DNA from: Caldifarciminota bacterium
Lineage (GTDB): Bacteria > Hydrothermota > Tepidihabitantia > Tepidihabitantales > Tepidihabitantaceae
Length of the DNA: 8,802 nt
Direction: 5' to 3'
Assembly: GCA_011049385.1 (NCBI GenBank)
Contig: DSBX01000094.1
Span: forward strand, 1 to 8,802
Shown: one piece after another, positions 1 through 4,835 of the stretch
How the letters are laid out: each line of letters begins with the position of its first letter
How positions within the stretch are numbered: position 1 is the first letter of the stretch
The notes under the pieces: generated by a model
What the model saw: the letters and a program-made list of their open reading frames with translations, nothing else
What the model was told of the DNA's origin: nothing
The model's database searches: none
Made by a program: the position numbers and the translations under genes

Positions 1-1053
1 ATGAAGGGGAGGGGGCGGGTGCGTTTTGCGCTGTCCGGGGTGCGCCACGTCGGCGGCAAGGCGGCGGAGCTGATCGTCAAGGAACGCGAAAAGCACGGCC
101 CCTACGAGGACCTGCTCGACTTCCTCGTCCGCAACCGCGGCATCGCCAACCGCAAGGCGGTCGAGTCGCTCATCCAGGCCGGCGCGTTCGACGCCTTCGA
201 CGCCAACCGCAGTCGCCTGCTGGCCGGGCTCGACCGCGAGATGGCCCGGGCCGGCTCGGACCGGCTCCGGCAGAGCGAGCTCCAGACCGACCTCTTCGCC
301 GCGGAGCCGGGCGCGGCCCCGCCCGCACCCGAGGTCCGCTTCGATACCCACCAACTGCTCAGCTTCGAGAAGCAGGCCTTCGGCTTCTACTTCTCGTCCC
401 ACCCGCTCGAACCCTGGCGGGCGGAGTACGCCGGGCTCGGGCTCTTCTCCATCGGCCGGCTCGGCGAGCGCCGGGACGGCGACGCGGTCGCCGTGGGCGG
501 GGTCATCACCGCCCGGCGGATGCGCAAGGACCGGCGCGACAAGCAGTATGCCATCGTCACGCTCGAAGACTTCGACGACTCGGTCGAGGTGATGGTGTTC
601 TCGGACCAGCTCGAAAAGCACCGGGAACTGCTCCACCCGGACCGGCTCGCCATCGTCCAGGGCCGGGTGAAGATCCGCGACGAGGTCGGCATTCCCCAGC
701 TCTGGGCGGACCGGGTGCTGAGCTTCGAGGCGGCCGAGCGGCTGGTGAAGGCGGTGATAGTCGCGATGCCGCCGGAGTCGGACAGCGAGCGGTGCGCGCG
801 CTTCGTCGCCCGGCTCGAGCGGCTGAGGGAGCTCGCGCCCGGGTTCCCGGGCGAGGCCAAGCTCTACTTCCGACGGGCGGGCGCGACCGGCCGCCCCCGG
901 CTGGCCTGGGCCCGGGAGTACCAGCTCCGGCCGGCGAACCGGTTCCTGCTCCAACTGCGGGCGCTCTTCGGCGAGGGGGCGGTCGAGGTCCGGGGCGAAC
1001 TGCCGCCGGTCGAGAGCGACTACCGCCGCCGGCGCAACGCGCCGCCCGGCTAG
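1..1053 (+). CDS. dnaE: DNA polymerase III subunit alpha, C-terminal part (5' end outside window)
   Basis: This is the C-terminal 350 residues of the replicative DNA polymerase III alpha subunit, which synthesises DNA in the cytoplasmic replisome. Residues 13-66 form the helix-hairpin-helix region, with the family phrases around 'RNRGIANRKAVESLIQAGAF'. Residues 123-136 (EKQAFGFYFSSHPL) are the conserved segment before the OB-fold. Residues about 163-242 are the OB-fold nucleic-acid-binding domain (GGVIT..R, VTLEDFDDSVEVMVF, GRVKIRDE). Residues 249-335 match the position of the C-terminal tau-binding domain, which argues for DnaE1 rather than the error-prone DnaE2/ImuC. The ATG at base 1 is almost certainly internal, because full-length alpha subunits have over 1000 residues and the PHP and palm domains are missing. 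The TAG stop at 1051-1053 overlaps the htpX stop on the other strand. Identification is firm; the true start cannot be seen. Confidence 0.95.
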   Translation: MKGRGRVRFALSGVRHVGGKAAELIVKEREKHGPYEDLLDFLVRNRGIANRKAVESLIQAGAFDAFDANRSRLLAGLDREMARAGSDRLRQSELQTDLFAAEPGAAPPAPEVRFDTHQLLSFEKQAFGFYFSSHPLEPWRAEYAGLGLFSIGRLGERRDGDAVAVGGVITARRMRKDRRDKQYAIVTLEDFDDSVEVMVFSDQLEKHRELLHPDRLAIVQGRVKIRDEVGIPQLWADRVLSFEAAERLVKAVIVAMPPESDSERCARFVARLERLRELAPGFPGEAKLYFRRAGATGRPRLAWAREYQLRPANRFLLQLRALFGEGAVEVRGELPPVESDYRRRRNAPPG

Positions 1054-1991
1054 TCTTCCGACTCGGGGACGGTCAGCTCCTGCAGGCGGCGCACCCGGTC
1101 GGCCAGCGGCGGGTGGGAGGCGAAAGCGCCGGCGGTGCGGGCGCGGTCCTGGGCGAACGGGCTGGTGATGAACATGTGGGCGGTCGCGTTCGAGGCGGTG
1201 GTCAGCTTCGTGCGACTGCCGCCGAGCTTGGCCAGCGCCGAGGCAAGGCCGTGCGGGTTGCGGACGATGTAGGCGCCGGCGGCGTCGGCGAGGTACTCCC
1301 GCCGGCGGGAAATCGCGGCCCGGATCAGCGCGACGAGCAGGGGCGCGAGAATCGCCAGCGCGATGCCGACGATGACGATGATGAGCCCGGCCTGGCCGCC
1401 GCCGGAGGATGAACGCCGACTGCGCCGGCCGCCGCCGAAGAACAGGCCCCAGCGCAGGAAGATGTCCCGGAGCAGGACGATGAGTCCGCCGATGATGGCG
1501 ACGACGGTCTGGAGCAGGATGTCCCAGTTGCGGATGTGGGCGATTTCGTGGGCGATGACGCCCTGCAGTTCCTCCCGGTTCATCATCTCGAGCAGGCCGG
1601 TGGTGACCGCGACCGCGGCCTTGTCCGGCCTGCGGCCGGTGGCGAAGGCGTTGGGCGCTTCGGTCTCGATGACGTAGACGCCGGGCTTGGGCAGGCCGGC
1701 GGCGATGGCGACTTCCTCGACGATATTGTGAAGCTGGCGGTAGACCACCGGGTCGGCGGGCCGGGCGCGGTTCACCGCCAGCGCGATGCGGTCCGAGTTG
1801 TGGTAGAGCACGAGGTTGTAGACGATGATGCCGGCGGCGAAGACGAGGTAGAGCTCGATGCCCCAGCCGAAGTACCAGCCCAGCGCGGCGCCGACCGCGC
1901 CGAGCAGAAGCGAAATCAGCACGACGAAGAACGCGGTCGCCCGCTTGTTGCGGGCGATCATCCGGTAGAGGTCGGTGCGGGGCCGGGTCAA
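1050..1991 (-). CDS. htpX: HtpX-like M48 family membrane zinc metalloprotease
   Basis: This is an inner-membrane zinc endopeptidase of family M48B, which degrades misfolded membrane proteins. The protein has 313 residues, typical of HtpX. The zinc motif HEIAH is at residues 148-152, and the third ligand is Glu232 in REYLADAAG. Hydrophobic segments lie at about 20-40, 44-64, 160-178 and 202-226, giving the usual two N-terminal and two central membrane spans. A Ser/Gly/Arg-rich loop (about 188-200) separates the central pair. The C-terminus has the family phrase SHPPLADRVRRLQEL. The chosen start is a TTG at 1989-1991, because LYRMIARNKRAT resembles the LYxQIxxNKR opening of HtpX and that opening normally has a few residues before it. 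The in-frame ATG at 1959-1961 would cut into it. No strong Shine-Dalgarno is visible, but the start lies 6 bases after the lemA stop, so translational coupling is likely. Confidence 0.95.
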   Translation of the reverse strand: MTRPRTDLYRMIARNKRATAFFVVLISLLLGAVGAALGWYFGWGIELYLVFAAGIIVYNLVLYHNSDRIALAVNRARPADPVVYRQLHNIVEEVAIAAGLPKPGVYVIETEAPNAFATGRRPDKAAVAVTTGLLEMMNREELQGVIAHEIAHIRNWDILLQTVVAIIGGLIVLLRDIFLRWGLFFGGGRRSRRSSSGGGQAGLIIVIVGIALAILAPLLVALIRAAISRRREYLADAAGAYIVRNPHGLASALAKLGGSRTKLTTASNATAHMFITSPFAQDRARTAGAFASHPPLADRVRRLQELTVPESED

Positions 1992-1997
1992 GCCGGG

Positions 1998-2552
1998 CTA
2001 GCCTGTGAAGCTGACCTTCGGCGCCTCGCGCTCGGCCTCGGGCACGGTGTAGAACTCGGCCGCCTCGAACCGGAACAGCCCGGCGATGATGTTGGACGGG
2101 AACATCTGGATGCGGTTGTTGAAGTCCATCACCATGTCGTTGTAGAACTGGCGGGCGAAGCTGATTTTGTTCTCGGTCGCGGTCAGCTCCTCCTGCAGTT
2201 TCAGGAAGTTCTGGTTCGCCTTCAAGTCGGGGTAGTTTTCGACCACCGCGAACAGCGACTTCAAGGTGTCGCTGAGCATATTGTTCGCCTGCGCGGACTC
2301 GGCCGGGCCCCGGGCCTTCATCACCGCGGCCCGGGCCTCGGTCACCCGCTCGAAGACGCCCTTCTCGTGGGCGGCATAGCCTTTGACGGTCTCGACCAGG
2401 TTCGGGATCAGGTCGGTCCGGCGCTTGAGCTGGACGTCAATCTGGTGCCAGCCGTTCTTCACCCGGTTGCGCTTCATGACCAGCGCGTTGTAGCCCGCGA
2501 TGACGAACACGGCGAGCAGGACGGCCACGACCACGACTATCCAAACAATCAT
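1998..2552 (-). CDS. lemA: LemA family membrane protein
   Basis: This is a 184-residue LemA-family protein: an N-terminal membrane anchor (residues 2-20, MIVWIVVVV...) followed by a long helical domain outside the membrane. The family hallmarks are visible: YNALVMKRNRVKNGWHQIDVQL (21-42, abbreviated landmark residues Y21, N31-K32, W35, D39), RRTDLIPNLVETVKGYAAHE (44-63), ENYPDLKAN.NF..LQEEL (105-123), ENKISFARQFYND (127-139) and FP..I.AGLF.F (151-162). Its molecular function is not settled; in many genomes it is next to htpX, as here. The frame stays open far upstream, but the start is fixed at 2550-2552 by an AAGGAGG at 2559-2565 with 6-base spacing. The longer frame upstream is only the open antisense strand of the neighbouring gene. 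A predicted promoter lies just upstream, and htpX begins 6 bases after the stop. Confidence 0.95.
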   Translation of the reverse strand: MIVWIVVVVAVLLAVFVIAGYNALVMKRNRVKNGWHQIDVQLKRRTDLIPNLVETVKGYAAHEKGVFERVTEARAAVMKARGPAESAQANNMLSDTLKSLFAVVENYPDLKANQNFLKLQEELTATENKISFARQFYNDMVMDFNNRIQMFPSNIIAGLFRFEAAEFYTVPEAEREAPKVSFTG

Positions 2553-2558
2553 CGGTAT

Positions 2559-2565
2559 CCTCCTT
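2559..2565 (-). promoter_or_regulatory. lemA ribosome binding site (decides the start)
   Basis: On the minus strand this reads AAGGAGG, a near-perfect Shine-Dalgarno, 6 bases before the ATG at 2552. It settles the lemA start in a frame that is otherwise open for about 1 kb upstream. Confidence 0.85.
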
Positions 2566-2574
2566 GGATTGGTC

Positions 2575-2602
2575 AGCATACCCGCACCGAGAGACGAGTC
2601 AA
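2575..2602 (-). promoter_or_regulatory. Predicted sigma70-type promoter of lemA-htpX
   Basis: The minus strand reads TTGACT (2597-2602), 16 bases, then TATGCT (2575-2580). Transcription would start near 2568 and leave a leader of about 15 bases that is almost filled by the Shine-Dalgarno. The -35 box is the left arm of an imperfect palindrome (2599-2616). This is predicted from sequence only; sigma factor preferences in this lineage are unknown. Confidence 0.5.
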
Positions 2603-2632
2603 CCGGCCGGTTTGACACCGGCCGGTTTGACA
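2603..2632. repeat. 15-bp tandem repeat (two copies) holding TTGACA boxes
   Basis: Two exact copies of CCGGCCGGTTTGACA lie head to tail at 2603-2617 and 2618-2632. Each ends in a consensus -35 hexamer, TTGACA. The first copy is also half of an imperfect inverted repeat, GTCAA-CCGGCCGG-TTTGAC (2599-2616), whose arms are -35-like boxes pointing in opposite directions. It lies in the middle of the divergent promoter region, so it may be a regulator site or a duplicated promoter element. Confidence 0.85.
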
Positions 2633-2654
2633 GGCCGGGCTTGGGGACTACGAT
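2627..2654 (+). promoter_or_regulatory. Predicted sigma70-type promoter of the beta-propeller gene
   Basis: TTGACA (2627-2632, consensus) is followed by 16 bases and TACGAT (2649-2654, 4 of 6 matches). Transcription would begin near 2661, giving a leader of about 75 bases. That leader contains an 8-bp stem, CGGCGGCA (2666-2673) pairing with TGCCGCCG (2697-2704). The prediction comes from sequence alone. Confidence 0.5.
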
Positions 2655-2732
2655 AGATTCGGAGCCGGCGGCACCGGCAGACCGCTTCCCGGCCCCTGCC
2701 GCCGACAGCGAGAGTGAGTTCAACGGAGGATA

Positions 2733-3920
2733 ATGATGCTGAGATTCCCGGCAATCACATTGCTGGCCGCGGTGTTCGCGGCAAACGGTTTCGGCCAGGA
2801 GGATTGGGTGCCGCAGGCGAGCGGCGTCACGGTCACACTTCACGGCGTCGCCTGCGCCGGGCCGGACTCGGCCTGGGCGGTCGGTGCCGAAGGCACCATC
2901 CTTCGCACCACCGACGGCGGCCGGACCTGGACCCCGCAACGGAGCCAGACCGGCGAGGACCTTCACGGCGTGAGCTTCATAGACAGCCGGAACGGCTGGG
3001 TTGCCGGTGCCGGGCCGGTAATCCTGCGCACGACCGACGCGGGCGAGAACTGGCAGAGCCAGGTCCCGGGCACCGGCAACGGCCTGCGGGGTATCGCCTT
3101 TGCGGATGCGGACCGGGGCTGGGCGGTCGGCGATGCCGGCACGATCGTCGGCACCACCGACGGCGGTGACAACTGGGCATCGGAGATAAGCGGCGTCTTC
3201 GGCGTGTTCACCGGGGTCACCGTTGCTTCGCCGAGCGCGGCCTGGGCCATCGGGTCGGACCCGTTCGGCGGGGTGGCGCCGGTCTATCACCACGACGGGA
3301 CCGGCTGGACGCGGCAGTACGACATCACCCGCAACCGCAACGGCCGGAGCATCTCGGTGACCGGCGGCCTCTTCCTGTGGGCGACCGCGGACTCGGGCAC
3401 GGTCGTGCATTCGACCGACGGCGGCGCGGGCTGGGCCGAGCAGAACAGCGGCACCGCGGTCGGGCTGGCCGGGGCGAGCGCGGTGTCGGCGAGCCACTGC
3501 TGGGTGGTCGGCGCGGGCGGCACGATTCGCCGGACCGGCGACGGCGGCGCGACCTGGGAGATGGACGTGTCCCAGAGCGTGAGCGACCTGCACGCGGTCT
3601 GCATGCTGGACAGCCTGAACGGCCGGGCGGTGGGCGCGGACGGCCGAATCCTGTACCGGACCGGCGGGGTCGGGCTCGAAGAGCGCGAGACCCGTCCGGT
3701 CGCCGGCCGCTTCGCGACCGTCGTCGGGCGCGAACTCCGGCTGTCCGTTCCCGGGCCGGCCGAGGTCCGGCTCTACGACAGCGGCGGGAGACTGGTGCGG
3801 GCGATGCGGCCGGGCGCGGCGCCGGCGTTGCGGCTCGACGGCGTGCCGGCCGGGACGTACATCGTCGGGGTCTCGGCCGCCGGGCGCCGGGAATGGTTCC
3901 GGTTTGTCAAGGTCAACTAG
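2733..3920 (+). CDS. Exported BNR/Ycf48-like beta-propeller protein with C-terminal sorting-like domain
   Basis: This is a predicted secreted protein of 395 residues. Residues 1 to about 22 are a signal peptide (hydrophobic FPAITLLAAVFAA, small residues before Gln22). The body is a propeller of BNR/Ycf48-type blades carrying DGGxxW: DGGRTW 61, DAGENW 102, DGGDNW 143, a degenerate DGTGW at 188, DGGAGW 229 and DGGATW 270. A last blade near 311 lacks the tryptophan. Spacing is exactly 41 residues except around the odd fourth blade, which suggests seven blades. Residues about 323-395 resemble a type-A sorting domain (EVRLYDSGGRLVRAM, PAGTYIVGV, FRFVKVN). The role is unknown; Ycf48/HCF136 homologues act in photosystem assembly, but nothing here supports that role. 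GGAGG at 2725-2729 is only 3 bases from the first ATG and 6 from the second (2736), so Met2 may be the true start. Confidence 0.9.
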   Translation: MMLRFPAITLLAAVFAANGFGQEDWVPQASGVTVTLHGVACAGPDSAWAVGAEGTILRTTDGGRTWTPQRSQTGEDLHGVSFIDSRNGWVAGAGPVILRTTDAGENWQSQVPGTGNGLRGIAFADADRGWAVGDAGTIVGTTDGGDNWASEISGVFGVFTGVTVASPSAAWAIGSDPFGGVAPVYHHDGTGWTRQYDITRNRNGRSISVTGGLFLWATADSGTVVHSTDGGAGWAEQNSGTAVGLAGASAVSASHCWVVGAGGTIRRTGDGGATWEMDVSQSVSDLHAVCMLDSLNGRAVGADGRILYRTGGVGLEERETRPVAGRFATVVGRELRLSVPGPAEVRLYDSGGRLVRAMRPGAAPALRLDGVPAGTYIVGVSAAGRREWFRFVKVN

Positions 3921-3924
3921 CGGC

Positions 3925-3952
3925 TTGACCGCGATGATTTGCGAACTAAAGT
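3925..3952 (+). promoter_or_regulatory. Predicted sigma70-type promoter of the 3992 gene
   Basis: TTGACC (3925-3930) is followed by 16 bases and TAAAGT (3947-3952). The -35 box begins 5 bases after the preceding stop codon. GTCAC follows directly after the -10, as it does at the promoter near 4700. Predicted transcription start is about 3959, the first base of a stem-loop. Confidence 0.5.
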
Positions 3953-3958
3953 GTCACC

Positions 3959-3978
3959 TCTCCCGGCCGGACGGGAGA
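3959..3978 (+). other. 5'-terminal stem-loop next to the ribosome binding site
   Basis: TCTCCCG (3959-3965) pairs with CGGGAGA (3972-3978), a 7-bp stem with the 6-base loop GCCGGA. It begins at the predicted transcript end. Its last base overlaps the AAAGGAG Shine-Dalgarno (3978-3984), so it could stabilise the message or affect initiation. Folding was judged by eye. Confidence 0.5.
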
Positions 3979-3991
3979 AAGGAGCGCAAAG

Positions 3992-4663
3992 ATGAATAGA
4001 TTCGTGTTCGTGTTGCTCGCCGCGGCGGTGCTGGCGGTCCCGGCCGCAACCGGCAACAGCCTGTACGGCGTGCTGGACTGTGCGGACCGGGTGACGATCG
4101 TGGACTCGGTCTTCCTGAAACAGCTCGGCCGCCAGGAAATCCCGGTCTACACCCCGGGTTTCCGGGGCGACCCGGGCGAGGTTGATACCTTCGATTTCGG
4201 AAGCCGGCGCTGGCCGGACGAGTACATCCGGGTCACCTATCTCTACGGCCTGGCCCGGATGCCCTCGGTGACCTTCCGGTCCCCGGAGCAGAACACCTGG
4301 TATGAACTGCCCGAGCCCGCGCTGGCCGCCTCGCGCGTCAAGTTCTACATCGGCGCCGGGGTCGAGGAGTGGCTTAGGTCGCCGGCCGGTGTCCGGCCGG
4401 TGGGCGCGTCGCCCAACCCCTTCGCCGCCCGGACGACGGTCCGCTTCGGCCTTGCGGCCGAGGGGCCGGTGCGGGTCCGGCTGTTCGACCGGGACGGCCG
4501 CGCGGTGCGGACCCTGGCCGACCGCCGGTTCCCGGCCGGCGAGCACGCGCTGGCCTGGGACCGGCGCGACGACGGCGGGGCCCTGGTCCAGGCCGGGGTG
4601 TACCTGCTCCGGGTCGAAACCGGGGCCGGTGCCGGGAGCGTCAAGCTCGTGGCGCGCGACTAG
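3992..4663 (+). CDS. Exported protein of unknown function with C-terminal FlgD-Ig-like domain
   Basis: This is a 223-residue predicted secreted protein. Residues 1 to about 20 are a signal peptide (MNRFVFVLLAAAVLAVPAA). Cys30 does not sit in a lipobox, so it is not a lipoprotein. Residues about 22-130 form an N-terminal domain I do not recognise, rich in aromatic and beta-type segments (IPVYTPGF, VDTFDFG, YIRVTYLYGL, VTFRSPEQNTWYELP, VKFYIG). Residues about 137-223 are a FlgD-Ig-like domain as found at the ends of many exported proteins: SPNPF (140-144), TTVRFGL, VRVRLFDRDGRAVRTL, AGEHALAWD, and AGVYLLRVET (201-210). The start is supported by AAAGGAG at 3978-3984, 7 bases before the ATG. It has its own predicted promoter, so it is probably a single-gene transcript. 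The C-terminal domain likely serves export, anchoring or folding; the function of the N-terminal domain is unknown. Confidence 0.85.
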   Translation: MNRFVFVLLAAAVLAVPAATGNSLYGVLDCADRVTIVDSVFLKQLGRQEIPVYTPGFRGDPGEVDTFDFGSRRWPDEYIRVTYLYGLARMPSVTFRSPEQNTWYELPEPALAASRVKFYIGAGVEEWLRSPAGVRPVGASPNPFAARTTVRFGLAAEGPVRVRLFDRDGRAVRTLADRRFPAGEHALAWDRRDDGGALVQAGVYLLRVETGAGAGSVKLVARD

Positions 4664-4677
4664 CGGCCGGAAATCAC

Positions 4678-4705
4678 TTGACGGCCGAAGAGACCGGGCT
4701 AGAAT
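4678..4705 (+). promoter_or_regulatory. Predicted sigma70-type promoter of the large multi-domain gene
   Basis: TTGACG (4678-4683) is followed by 16 bases and TAGAAT (4700-4705, 5 of 6 matches to TATAAT). GTCAC follows immediately, as at the 3925-3952 promoter. Predicted transcription start is near 4712, leaving an unusually long leader of about 124 bases before the ATG at 4836. Confidence 0.55.
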
Positions 4706-4835
4706 GTCACGAGCGTGTTGGGTTCGTCCGAGCCGCACGTCCGTATCCAATGCTGAAAGAAACCCGAGCGGCGGGAAGAACCCGCCTGTCCCGGAACGCA
4801 AGTACGCCGAAAGAGCGCTGAACCAAGGAGGCAAG
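4706..4835 (+). promoter_or_regulatory. Long structured 5' leader of the large gene
   Basis: About 124 bases of predicted untranslated leader hold two GC-rich hairpins. The first pairs CGTG (4714-4717) with CACG (4736-4739), then GGTTC (4721-4725) with GAGCC (4730-4734) around a GTCC loop. The second pairs GGCGGG (4770-4775) with CCCGCC (4781-4786) around an AAGAA loop. The leader ends with the Shine-Dalgarno AAGGAGG (4825-4831), 4 bases before the ATG. No known riboswitch could be recognised by eye. It may only be an mRNA-stabilising leader. Confidence 0.4.

Noticed and set aside
1030..1044. Hairpin CGGCGC-AAC-GCGCCG at the end of dnaE as an intrinsic terminator
   Set aside because: It lies inside coding sequence and has no T-run on either strand, so it cannot be called a terminator.
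1536..2615. 359-codon plus-strand frame over htpX and lemA
   Set aside because: It is the shadow of the two clearly identified minus-strand genes. Its product is rich in V, G, H and D and has no domain.
2553..3593. Leftward extension of the lemA frame to a 531-codon protein
   Set aside because: The extra 347 codons run antisense to the propeller gene and give Pro/Ala/Arg-rich sequence without domains. A strong ribosome site fixes the lemA start at 2552.
2733..3920. Photosystem assembly factor (Ycf48/HCF136)
   Set aside because: The BNR blades match the family, but there is no photosynthesis gene in the window and the protein has a sorting-like tail. Only the fold is claimed.
4000..4083. Lipoprotein signal with Cys30 in the 3992 protein
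   Set aside because: The residues before Cys30 (YGVLDC) do not form a lipobox, and the cysteine is too far from the hydrophobic core.
4664..4687. CGGCCG inverted repeat after the 3992 gene as a terminator
   Set aside because: The 12-base loop and the absence of a T-run make it weak. The hexamer is self-complementary and common in this sequence, and the right copy overlaps the predicted -35 box.
4755..4830. c-di-GMP-I (GEMM) riboswitch
   Set aside because: GAAAG, AAACC and ACGCAAG-like pieces occur in roughly the right order, but the GGC/GCC pairing that closes the core and the second stem with its receptor are not evident. I keep only the general leader finding.
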